64,000 nt of DNA. Source: Methylobacterium mesophilicum SR1.6/6 (GTDB taxonomy: Bacteria; Pseudomonadota; Alphaproteobacteria; Rhizobiales; Beijerinckiaceae). The position numbers and the translations under genes are program-made. The stretch spans positions 660,501 to 724,500 of the forward strand of contig NZ_CP043538.1 in NCBI RefSeq assembly GCF_000364445.2, in the 5' to 3' direction. Below the pieces are notes generated by a model. It worked only from the letters and a program-made list of their open reading frames with translations. It was not told the origin of the DNA and ran no database searches. Positions 55,001 to 62,238 of the stretch are shown here, piece by piece. Numbering within the stretch: position 1 is the first letter of the stretch; the number at the start of each line of letters is the position of its first letter.

Positions 55001-55196
55001 GGCCGAGGCGCTCGGCGAGGATCGCGGCGAGCGCCCGGGCTGCGCGGCGGGTGGGCAGGTAGATCGTGACCGCGGCGAGTTCCAGCGGATCGTCCGTCAC
55101 CGGCCCGACGAGCCGGCCGGAGAGCAGCGCCTCGGCCAGAGTCGGCAGGAACGGGACGCCGCGGGTGATGGTGAAGACGGCCTGTCGGGCGGGCAT
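52032..55196 (-). CDS. addB: Double-strand break repair protein AddB
   Basis: The 1054-residue AddB subunit of the alphaproteobacterial AddAB helicase-nuclease. The N-terminal helicase-like part (VTIYLPTRRAARALAAILAE) lacks a proper Walker A, as usual in alphaproteobacterial AddB. The C-terminal nuclease of the PD-(D/E)XK type is visible as RGSLVHDVFAAFA and RADRIELRPDG followed by CIVDYKTG. AddB needs AddA, whose gene normally follows directly; here the next gene is the convergent gcdH. An IS66 element sits about 110 bases upstream of the start. Confidence 0.93.
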   Translation of the reverse strand: MPARQAVFTITRGVPFLPTLAEALLSGRLVGPVTDDPLELAAVTIYLPTRRAARALAAILAERLGRDAPGQATLLPRMIPLGEADEAELDLAAEPLLEANADPLNTPMPPLERRLILARLVQAWAKTVDRTLLPLDAEVPFLVPSSPADAVGLAADLERLMDALTVEGLPWSEIGAAVEAEYSRYFGLTLDFVKIAAENWPKLLAERGLADPVARARGLILAEERRLSRGVVSDPVIVAGSLGSVPATARLIAAVARLPRGAVVLPGLDLDLDAAGWDGIDTGEGFSRVIAHGHPQAVLHRLLGAENLGLDRAEIVPLGAPDPGQAARAALLSQALRPADTTDAWAALEAEARDAVARLGLDGLALAEAADEREEALVAAVALRETLQRPGATAALVTPDRGLAGRVAVELLRWGIVAEDSAGLALAGSPAGRLARLTAELAADIARDQADAIPARLIALLSHPMVLLGMKRADVVRGAAALEIGLLRGPVPAPGFDGLRTALAAERAGPPEHRPRAKRRLKDIDWELAADLLVRLDLVFRDFPGPDGAGDCDLVTTATRHREAFDRLIAGPEDEPEVEPDGSLSCLDALFDDLEMAEPGLMPGRFDDYATFFTALARERTVACAGETPHPRLRILGLLEARLLSVDRVVLGGLDEGVWPVRTLTDSFLNRPMRERVGLNPPERRIGQMAHDFVQALGCRDAIITRALKREGAPTVPSRLIQRLRALSGDARWDAVLTAGRRFTALAARLDAAPPEPRLKRPAPKPDPALFPRSLSVTEIETLVRDPYSIFARHVLGLDPLEPLAAAPGVATRGSLVHDVFAAFAARHSTTLPPDSAERLLNLAVNAFGDIEAEYPNLYAEWWPRYERMASAYLDWEAQRRPGLTRVFPEVSGRWVIPMGREAFTLRARADRIELRPDGTACIVDYKTGTPPSGKMIFSGFSPQLTLEAAMLMHGAFAGLPAVQTTPDLLYVHASGGRKPFVPIPVKPPRGEERGVEAIVAEHAARLRGLVARFMTGEAAYTARPYPQYASQYGAYDHLARVLEWSLGGEEGGE

Positions 55197-55298
55197 GACG
55201 GGGGTTCTACGCCCGGCACGCGGCCGCGGACAGGGGGCGATGGGTTGGTGCGGATCCGGAAGCCTCTGCCACGCGCCCTCCCGCCTCTTCCGGCGGGC

Positions 55299-55306
55299 GC
55301 GCGCGG
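55299..55306. repeat. Left 8-bp target site duplication of IS66 element
   Basis: GCGCGCGG, identical to 56742-56749 on the other side of the element. Confidence 0.85.
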
Positions 55307-56741
55307 GTAATTACCCACGGGGTAGCTTGGTCGTCGGTTGAACGCCCGCGGCTGCGCTCCTGCCGAGCCAAGCTTGCCTCTTGCGCGGGTCGTCTCTTGC
55401 GCGGGGCGAATTTCGCTGATTCCTTCGTGGGATGGGCCGCAGCGAACTGGAACGGCTGAGCCGCGAGGAGCTGATCGAGCTGGTGCTGCGGCTGCAGCGG
55501 CCAGAGAAGACCTCGCGGACCTCGTCCAAGCCGCCCGCGACCGATCGCAAGGAGCAGCGGGAGCACTCAAAGCCCGGCGGCGCCAAGCCCGGTCACGAGG
55601 GCCATAGCCGCGTCGTCAGCGATGATCCCGACGCAGTCGTCGAGCATCGTCCCGAGGCGTGTGCGTGCTGCGGCGCCAGCCTGCACGCCGCTCTTCCGGC
55701 AGAGATCATCAGCGTCGCCGAGCAGATCGAGCTGCCCGCGGTGGAGCCGATCGTGACGCAGCACCAGCGTCTCGCGGTCCGTTGCCCGCGCTGTGGAGAG
55801 CGGGTGGTGGCACCGGTGCCGGAGGCGGCGCGCGGCACCGCGTTTGGTCCGCGGCTGCATGCGGTGGCGACGTACCTGAAGACCTTTCAGGCGCTCTCGT
55901 ATGAGCGGCTGCAGGCGGCGCTCTCCGACCTGTTCGGCCTCACGCTCAGCCAGGGCGGGCTGATGAACCTGCTCCGCCGCGCGCAGGGCTGCTTCCATCC
56001 TGGTCGCGACGCGGCCATCACGACCCTGCGCAAGGCTGAGGTCGTCGCCTGCGACGAGACCGGCGTGCGCATCGAGGGCTCGAACGCCTATCACTGGCTG
56101 TTCCACTCGGCGCAAGCCGTGGTGCACACGGCCTCGCCGACGCGCGGTGCTGTCGTGGTGCGCGAGATGATGGACGGGCATCGGCCCGCAGTGTGGATCT
56201 CGGATCGCTACACCGCCCAACAGGGCCATGCGGATGAGCACCAGACCTGCCTGGCTCATCTGGCCCGCGACGTTGCCTACGCCGTCGAGGCCAGCGACGA
56301 TCCCGTCCCCTGGCGTCTGCAACTCTGGCTACAGAACGTGTTCGCCCTGGCCGAGCGCGTCACAGACTTGGCTGCCTCGACGCTCTCGGCCAAGCGCCGG
56401 AGCCTTGATCGGCAGCTCGGCGCCATCCTGGCCACGCCGAGCCGCTGTGACCTGACCCGCGACCTGCAGGCCAAGATCAGCCGCGCGCGCGATCAGCTCC
56501 TGGTCTTCCTCGCCTATCCCGGAAAGGTCGAGCCGACCAACAACGGCTCCGAGCGGCTGCTTCGTCCGGCCGTCGTGCAGCGGAAGGTGACCAACGGCTA
56601 CCGCGCCATGTGGGCGGCCGAGGGCGAGGCCGCCATCCGCACCGTCGTCGACACCGCGCGCCTCACAGGCAGCAGTTCCTTCGACGCCATCCTCAAAACC
56701 ATCGGCGCTTGAACCCTGCCATCAAACGCGTGGGTAATTAC
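55307..56741 (+). mobile_element. Intact IS66-family insertion sequence (single-ORF type)
   Basis: A 1435-base element. Both ends carry the perfect 13-base inverted repeat GTAATTACCCACG, beginning with GTAA as is usual in IS66. It is flanked by the direct duplication GCGCGCGG, 8 bp being the family norm. It carries one transposase gene and no tnpA/tnpB, as in the ISBst12 subgroup. The perfect target duplication and intact gene indicate a recent insertion. Confidence 0.93.
55432..56712 (+). CDS. IS66-family transposase
   Basis: A 426-residue transposase of the IS66 TnpC type. An N-terminal coiled coil (LSREELIELVLRLQR) and basic linker precede a zinc-binding segment (CACCGASL; RCPRCGERV). The DDE residues are seen in VVACDETGVRIEG (first D), WISDRYTAQQGH (second D) and NNGSERLLRP (E). 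The gene starts 125 bases inside the left end. It is full length with no stop or frameshift, so it is probably active. Confidence 0.94.
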   Translation: MGRSELERLSREELIELVLRLQRPEKTSRTSSKPPATDRKEQREHSKPGGAKPGHEGHSRVVSDDPDAVVEHRPEACACCGASLHAALPAEIISVAEQIELPAVEPIVTQHQRLAVRCPRCGERVVAPVPEAARGTAFGPRLHAVATYLKTFQALSYERLQAALSDLFGLTLSQGGLMNLLRRAQGCFHPGRDAAITTLRKAEVVACDETGVRIEGSNAYHWLFHSAQAVVHTASPTRGAVVVREMMDGHRPAVWISDRYTAQQGHADEHQTCLAHLARDVAYAVEASDDPVPWRLQLWLQNVFALAERVTDLAASTLSAKRRSLDRQLGAILATPSRCDLTRDLQAKISRARDQLLVFLAYPGKVEPTNNGSERLLRPAVVQRKVTNGYRAMWAAEGEAAIRTVVDTARLTGSSSFDAILKTIGA

Positions 56742-56749
56742 GCGCGCGG
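56742..56749. repeat. Right 8-bp target site duplication of IS66 element
   Basis: GCGCGCGG, identical to 55299-55306. Confidence 0.85.
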
Positions 56750-56767
56750 CGCGTTACCGCGGCGCTC

Positions 56768-58270
56768 TCAGCTCCTGGATCCCGTCGCGGCGCCGTAACC
56801 GGCCCGCCGGCCGAAAACGACGCCGGACGTGAGCCCCGAGCCCCCCGGATAGCCATTGAAGAATACACCACCCACCATCTCGCCGCAGGCGTACAGGCCG
56901 GGGATCGTGCTGCCGTCCTCGCGCTTCACGCCGCCATCGTCGCCGACTTCGACGCCGCCATACGTGAAGGTGATCCCACCGGTGACCGGGTAGGCCTTGA
57001 ACGGGCCCGTCTCGATCTTCTGCGCCCAATTCGATTTCGGCAGGGCGAGCCCCTTGGTGCCGCGCCCATCCTTCACGGTCGGGTCGAACGGCACCGCCTC
57101 GTCCACGGCGGCGTTGAAGTCCGCGATGGTGCGCTTCGCCGCCGCCCGGTCAATGCCGTCGAGCTTGTCGAGCAGCCCGTCCAGGGTGTCGGCCTCGACG
57201 AAGTGGGCGTCGTGGAACCGGTACTCGCTGTAGAGCAGGTGATCGACCTTGGCGTCGAAGATCTGCCAGGCGACGTGGCCCGGCTGTTCCATGATGGCGC
57301 GGCCGAACTGGGCATAGGTGTAGTTGCGAAAATTCTTGCCCTCGTCGACGAACCGCTCGCCGTTCGCGTTCAGCATCAGTCCCAGGAAGTAGCAGATCTT
57401 CCGGTAGTGCTTGCGCTCACCGTGCGGCAATTCGAGATTGCCGTAGTCGGGGGTGTGGAGGTCCATCGGCGTCGCGTGGCAGCCGCCGTAAAAGCCGTGG
57501 GCCTTCGCGCCCAGCGCCAGGGCCATTTCCAACCCGTCGCCCTGGTTGTGCGGCGTGCCGCGGACCCGGGCCTTGTCCCAGCCCTCGCCGATGAAGCGCG
57601 TCCGCAGGGCGGCGTTCGACTCGAAGCCGCCGCAGGCGAGCACCACCGACTTGGCGTGAAACGCTCCCTGCGGCGTCTCCACGCCGACGACCCGCCCGTC
57701 CTCGACGATGAGCCCCTTTGCGGGGCAGCCGTAGCGGATCTCGCCGCCGGCCTTGGTGAAGGCCTCCAGTTCCGCCCGGGCGAGGCCGAAGCCCTCGTCG
57801 TGGGTGGCCAGCGTCAGGCCGCCCCAGAAGACGAAGCGTCCGTCCTTCTCGAAGGACTGACGGGAGTAGATCGGCTCGAACTTCACCCCCTGTGTGGCGA
57901 GCCAGCGCAGGGCCGCACCGCTCTCGTCGATCAGGATGCGCTGCTCACGCGACAGCGGCCGCCCGTCATTGAAGCCGAGGAGATCCTGCTCGAACGTCTG
58001 CGCCGTGTAGGCGCCGAAATCCGTGCGCGGCAGGCGCGGATCCTCGGGGTCGACCAGCAGCGGGACCAAGTCATCGTTGCCCGCGTAGACGAACCGCATG
58101 GCACCGGCCGTGTAGGCCGTGTTGCCGCCGGCGAGATCCTGCTCGGCCTTCTCGATCATCAGCACCGAGGTGCCGCGCTCCAGGGCGGCGAGACCAGCGC
58201 TCATGGCGGCGTTGCCCGATCCGACCACGACGACATCCCAACGATCACCGCCAGCCCGCTGCATCGCCAT
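56768..58270 (-). CDS. tcuA: FAD-dependent tricarballylate dehydrogenase-like protein (TcuA)
   Basis: A 500-residue flavoprotein of the fumarate-reductase/succinate-dehydrogenase superfamily, closest in pattern to TcuA, which oxidises tricarballylate to cis-aconitate. The FAD motif VVVVGSGNAAMSAGLAALE lies near the N-terminus, and the C-terminal FAD segment is GLYACGEMVGGVFFNGYPG. Starts at 58270 and 58264 share a GAGGAG-type ribosome binding site. It is divergent from a GntR regulator and associated with two carboxylate transporters. The electron-transfer partner TcuB is not present here. Confidence 0.85.
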   Translation of the reverse strand: MAMQRAGGDRWDVVVVGSGNAAMSAGLAALERGTSVLMIEKAEQDLAGGNTAYTAGAMRFVYAGNDDLVPLLVDPEDPRLPRTDFGAYTAQTFEQDLLGFNDGRPLSREQRILIDESGAALRWLATQGVKFEPIYSRQSFEKDGRFVFWGGLTLATHDEGFGLARAELEAFTKAGGEIRYGCPAKGLIVEDGRVVGVETPQGAFHAKSVVLACGGFESNAALRTRFIGEGWDKARVRGTPHNQGDGLEMALALGAKAHGFYGGCHATPMDLHTPDYGNLELPHGERKHYRKICYFLGLMLNANGERFVDEGKNFRNYTYAQFGRAIMEQPGHVAWQIFDAKVDHLLYSEYRFHDAHFVEADTLDGLLDKLDGIDRAAAKRTIADFNAAVDEAVPFDPTVKDGRGTKGLALPKSNWAQKIETGPFKAYPVTGGITFTYGGVEVGDDGGVKREDGSTIPGLYACGEMVGGVFFNGYPGGSGLTSGVVFGRRAGYGAATGSRS

Positions 58271-58291
58271 CTCCTCGCTCCATGAAAGATT

Positions 58292-58313
58292 ATTGTATAC
58301 GACTGCATGCAAT
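58292..58313. promoter_or_regulatory. Candidate GntR operator
   Basis: ATTGTATAC-N4-GCATGCAAT is an imperfect 22-base palindrome (7 of 9 positions pair) placed 22 bases upstream of the tcuA start and 73 bases upstream of gntR. Its size and dyad fit a FadR-subfamily dimer site controlling both divergent genes. Confidence 0.5.
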
Positions 58314-58385
58314 CGATCGCAACCATCATGGGCGCGTTTCGGAGCGGACGCTTTCACGCTATGGCCAAGCCGAGGAGAGGTGGTC

Positions 58386-59039
58386 ATGAAGGCGGTCGAA
58401 GCGGAGCGCTCCAGCGGAGCCGGTGCCTACGAGCGTCTGCTGCGGGCGATCGAAGAGGGTGAACTCGTGCCCGGCAGCCGCCTGCGCGAGGCCGAACTTG
58501 CGGAGCGGTTCCAGATCAGCCGCACGCCGGTGCGCGAGGCGCTGGGACGTCTGGAGGCGCAGGGCCTCGTCGCCCACGAGCCGCACCGGGGCGCCAGCGT
58601 CGCACAGCTCGACTACGGGCAGGTCAGCGAGCTGTACGACCTGCGCGAGGTGCTGGAGGGAACGGCAGCACGCCTCGCGGCAATTCACGCCAGCGCGGTC
58701 GAAACCGAGATTCTGGAGGAGATGGTCGTCCGGGACCGAGGGCTGCTCGGCGACGCGCCGGCGTTGGCGCGGACCAATCGGCTGTTCCACCGCCAGATCC
58801 ACGGGGCGGCGCGCAACCGCTTCCTGCAGGGCACGCTGGAGACGATGCGCCTGTCGCTGGTGCTGCTGCCCGGCGCCACCACCCTGGCCGCCCCCGAGCG
58901 AGCCGCGGAATCGCTCGCGGAACACACCGCCATCGTGGCGGCGATCCGCGCCCACGACGGGGACGGCGCCGAAGCCGCGGCCCGGGCACATATCCAGGCC
59001 GCCTTCAAGGCCCGGATCCGGATCTGGCAAGAGAGCTGA
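58386..59039 (+). CDS. GntR family transcriptional regulator (FadR subfamily)
   Basis: A 217-residue regulator. The winged helix at about 10-75 contains LREAELAERFQISRTPVREA and LGRLEAQGLVAHEPHRGA; the all-helical FCD ligand domain follows with LYDLREVLEG and conserved acid/His positions (NRLFHRQIH, LAEHTAIVAAI) for metal and carboxylate binding. GAGGAGAGG precedes the ATG. It is divergent from tcuA and probably represses it and the transporter genes until a di- or tricarboxylate is present. Confidence 0.92.
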   Translation: MKAVEAERSSGAGAYERLLRAIEEGELVPGSRLREAELAERFQISRTPVREALGRLEAQGLVAHEPHRGASVAQLDYGQVSELYDLREVLEGTAARLAAIHASAVETEILEEMVVRDRGLLGDAPALARTNRLFHRQIHGAARNRFLQGTLETMRLSLVLLPGATTLAAPERAAESLAEHTAIVAAIRAHDGDGAEAAARAHIQAAFKARIRIWQES

Positions 59040-59047
59040 GCGGTGCG

Positions 59048-60355
59048 TCAGGCGTGGGCGGGGACGCGCTCGATGCCCGGGCGCCCCCGGAACAGGGCCA
59101 GGGTCGCGATGATGCCGCAGGCGGCGGCCGCCATCAGCCAGTAGCTCGGTGCCGCCCGGTCGCCGGTCTGGTCGATCAGGTAGGTCGAGACCATCGGGGT
59201 CGCGGTGCCGAACAGGGCGGTGGCGAGGCTGTAGGCCAGGGAGAAGCCGCTTGCCCGGACGTGGGCCGGCACCACCTCGGACAGCGAGACCACCATCGCG
59301 CCGTTGTAGACCCCGAAGAAGAACGAGAACCACAATTCGACGGCGAGCATCTTGCCGAAGGTCGGGTCGGCCACGAGCCAGTGCAGGGCCGGATAGGTCG
59401 TCAGCAGCGAAAGGATCGAGATCGTCAGCAGCACCGGCTTGCGGCCGATCGCGTCCGAGATCGCCCCGCCGACCGGCAGCCAGATGAAGTTGGTGATCGC
59501 GACGCACAACGTCACGATCAGGCTGTCGGTCTCGGTGAGCTTGAGGACGTTCTTGCCGAAGGTCGGGGTGTAGACGGTGATCATGTAGAAGGTCACCGTG
59601 GTCATCGTCGTCAGCATCATCCCGAGCAGCACGATCCGCCAGTTGGCCGCTACCGTCGCCAGGATCTCACGGGTCGAGGGATGCCGGGTCCGCTTGGCGA
59701 AGGCCGACGTTTCCTGCAGCGAGCGCCGGATGAAGAAGATGAACGGCACGATCAGGCAGCCGATGAAGAACGGGATCCGCCAGCCGAAATCACCGATCTG
59801 CTGCTTGCTCAGGAAGGCGTTCAGCCCGTAGCCGATCAGCGCGGCGAACATGATCGCCACCTGCTGACTGGCCGACTGGAACGAGGTGTAGAAGCCCCGC
59901 CGCTGCGGCGTGGCGATCTCGAACAGATAGATCGAGACGCCACCGATCTCGACGCCGGCGGAGAAGCCCTGCAGCAGGCGCCCCGCCAGCACGATCAGCG
60001 GGGCCGCGACGCCGATGGTGCCGTAGCTCGGGCAGAAGGCGATGAGCACGGTGCCGCTCGCCATGATCGCCAGCGTGACGATCAGGCCCTTCCGGCGTCC
60101 GATCCGGTCGATATAGGCGCCGAGCACGATTGCCCCGAGGGGGCGCATCAGCGCGCCGAGCCAGAACGTGCCGAAGGTCAGGAGCAGCTCGGTGGTCTCG
60201 TTGCCCGCGGGGAAGAAGGCCCGCGAGATGTAGGTGGCGTAGAAGCCGAACAGGAAGAAGTCGAACATCTCCAGGAAGTTGCCGCTCGTCGAGCGGAGGA
60301 TCGCCTCGATCCTGGACTTGAGGGTCGCCTCGACGGCACCTGGATCACCGGCCAT
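59048..60355 (-). CDS. MFS citrate/tricarballylate-type proton symporter
   Basis: A 435-residue major facilitator of the metabolite:H+ symporter type with twelve helices. Landmarks are [20 protein letters not shown] near the start, [13 protein letters not shown] in loop 2-3, [15 protein letters not shown] in TM4 and [13 protein letters not shown] in loop 8-9. It resembles CitA/TcuC. It lies downstream of the 2-HCT gene on the same strand (24 bases apart), so the two carriers form an operon. Confidence 0.88.
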   Translation of the reverse strand: MAGDPGAVEATLKSRIEAILRSTSGNFLEMFDFFLFGFYATYISRAFFPAGNETTELLLTFGTFWLGALMRPLGAIVLGAYIDRIGRRKGLIVTLAIMASGTVLIAFCPSYGTIGVAAPLIVLAGRLLQGFSAGVEIGGVSIYLFEIATPQRRGFYTSFQSASQQVAIMFAALIGYGLNAFLSKQQIGDFGWRIPFFIGCLIVPFIFFIRRSLQETSAFAKRTRHPSTREILATVAANWRIVLLGMMLTTMTTVTFYMITVYTPTFGKNVLKLTETDSLIVTLCVAITNFIWLPVGGAISDAIGRKPVLLTISILSLLTTYPALHWLVADPTFGKMLAVELWFSFFFGVYNGAMVVSLSEVVPAHVRASGFSLAYSLATALFGTATPMVSTYLIDQTGDRAAPSYWLMAAAACGIIATLALFRGRPGIERVPAHA

Positions 60356-60379
60356 GTTGCAACGCTCCCTGGGTGCCGC

Positions 60380-61762
60380 TCAGGCACCGATCCACTTCAT
60401 GGCGATGATCGTGCCGGTCACGGTGAGCGCACCGCCGATGCGGGTCGCGATCTGCGCGAACGGCATCAGCGCCATGCGGTTCGCCGCCGTGAGGATCGCC
60501 ACGTCGCCGGTGCCGCCCTGCCCGCTGTGGCAGGCGTTCACGATGGCGGTCTCGATCGGGTACATCCCGAGCCAGCGGCCGACGAAGAAGCCCGTTACCA
60601 TCAGCGTCACTACCGTCGACACGATGGTGATCAGGTTCACCAGGGTGAACGCCGCCATCAACTCGTTCCAGGGCGTGAGCGCCACGCCGATGGCGAAGAG
60701 CAGCGGGTAAGTCATCGAGACCTGAACGAATTTGTAGACCACGAAGCCGCCGGCCTGGAGATGGGGCGACACCGCGCTGGCGAGCTTGGCGAACACCGCC
60801 AGGAACAGCATCGCCACCGGCGCCGGCAGGCCGACCATATGGTGGGCCATGACGCCCAGCAGATAGAGGGTGATGGCCGTCAGCCCCGCCGCACCGATCG
60901 TGGCGGGGTCGATCTGGCCCCGCGCCGCCTCGGATTTGGCCTGTGCATCGCTCGACTTGATGCCTTCGGAATCGGGCTGCAGGCGCCCCTCGCCGGTGAG
61001 GTGGGGATATTGCTTGCCCACGTAGTTGAGCGTGCCGGACAGGATGATCGCGGTCAGCGATCCCAGCATCACGGGCGGCAGCACCTGCGCGAAGACCACG
61101 CCCTGTTGCATCCCGAGGATCGCCGCGTATCCGATGGAGAGCGGGATCGCGCCCTCGCCGACACCGCCCGCCATGATCGGCACGACGATGAAGAAGAACG
61201 TCTTGTAGGGTCCGAGGCCCAGCAGGGTGCCGACCAGCGTGCCGACGAGGGCGGCCGCCACCGAGCCGACCGCGAGCGGCGCGAAGATCTTCAGGAAGCC
61301 CTTGATCAGGACGTCGCGATCCATGCCGAGGATCGAGCCGACGATGATGGTCGCGATGTAGATGTAGAGGAAGTTGGTGAACTTGGTGAAATCTGTGATG
61401 GCCTTGACCATCTGCGGCGGCACCAGGGCATAGTAGACGAGGGCCGAGGGGATGAAGGTCGCGAAGATCGCGCCGGCGCCGATGTTCTTCAGGACCGGGA
61501 TCCGCTTGCCGATCTCCGCGCAGGTGAAGCCGCCCATCACCAGCACGGCGATCATGGTCGGCCCGTCGGGCTTGATCTCGCCCTCCTGGACCAGCACGCC
61601 GATCAGGATCGCCAGGATGAGGTAGACCGGGAGCGGTATGATGCCGATTTTTGCATCGACCAGGCGCCACCAGCGATCGGGCCAGAACCGCGCCGCGCCC
61701 GCCTCTGCCGCCCGACTCTCGGCCGGTGGTGGTGCAGAGCGTGTTGTGGCAGTGCTGGTCAT
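60380..61762 (-). CDS. 2-hydroxycarboxylate transporter (2-HCT/CitS family)
   Basis: A 460-residue secondary carrier related to CitS/CimH/MleP. The two re-entrant loops carry the GGxG signatures MAGGVGEGAIPLSIG and GQGGTGDVAILTAANRM, the latter also containing the arginine that binds the substrate carboxylate. Eleven helices are predicted. Citrate or malate in symport with Na+ or H+ is the usual substrate. The start at 61762 is supported by GGGGGAA upstream; the longer frame is not similar to the family. Confidence 0.92.
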   Translation of the reverse strand: MTSTATTRSAPPPAESRAAEAGAARFWPDRWWRLVDAKIGIIPLPVYLILAILIGVLVQEGEIKPDGPTMIAVLVMGGFTCAEIGKRIPVLKNIGAGAIFATFIPSALVYYALVPPQMVKAITDFTKFTNFLYIYIATIIVGSILGMDRDVLIKGFLKIFAPLAVGSVAAALVGTLVGTLLGLGPYKTFFFIVVPIMAGGVGEGAIPLSIGYAAILGMQQGVVFAQVLPPVMLGSLTAIILSGTLNYVGKQYPHLTGEGRLQPDSEGIKSSDAQAKSEAARGQIDPATIGAAGLTAITLYLLGVMAHHMVGLPAPVAMLFLAVFAKLASAVSPHLQAGGFVVYKFVQVSMTYPLLFAIGVALTPWNELMAAFTLVNLITIVSTVVTLMVTGFFVGRWLGMYPIETAIVNACHSGQGGTGDVAILTAANRMALMPFAQIATRIGGALTVTGTIIAMKWIGA

Positions 61763-62238
61763 GGCGTTCCCCCGAACATCCCCACACCGTGCGCCGACCA
61801 CGTCACGATCCGGAACGCCATCGCGCTCGCGACCCGTCGAGGTCAGCATCACCGGCGGCAATAAAGTGACATTCGGCGTATCAGCGCCGCCGGGGGGCGG
61901 CAACGCGTTCTGGAACAAAGCGCGCGACCTGTCGCGCGCGCCGGGATTAAGGACGTCTGATACTCCTTACGATTGCCACAAGGCCGGTCGTGCCCGCCCT
62001 GGTTGGCGAAGGCTGGTCTTGAGGTCCGGCTCCGTCTACCCCTGCGCACGCAAACGCAGCGAAGACGATCCGGCAGGCTTCCGGAGCGCTTCCGCCGACG
62101 TCGAGTCGAAGCCTTTCTCCCAATCGCGCACGAAAAAATGGGTCCGGCGCGAAGCCAGGCCAGGAAAGCCGCCTCGGTGCAGAGGCGGCCGCACGGGAGC
62201 CGGCGCGGAGATCAGGATCCCCGCACCGACATCCTCAA
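61763..62238. other. Intergenic region between porin and 2-HCT gene
   Basis: About 475 bases. The part near 62164-62189 holds a terminator-like hairpin for the porin. 61850-61980 is less GC-rich and probably contains the 2-HCT promoter. No gene was recognised. Confidence 0.5.
62164..62189 (-). terminator. Putative terminator of the porin gene
   Basis: On the minus strand GCCGCCTC and GAGGCGGC form an 8-bp stem with a 6-base loop followed by TTTCC, about 50 bases past the porin stop. Confidence 0.6.

Noticed and set aside
52026..55310. Open frame of 1094 codons opposite addB
   Set aside because: Antisense shadow with no recognisable motifs.
55567..56322. Minus-strand open frame inside the IS66 element
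   Set aside because: It overlaps the intact transposase gene and shows no similarity to accessory IS66 proteins.
59054..61864. Open frame of 936 codons opposite the two transporters
   Set aside because: Antisense shadow rich in Arg, Asp and His.
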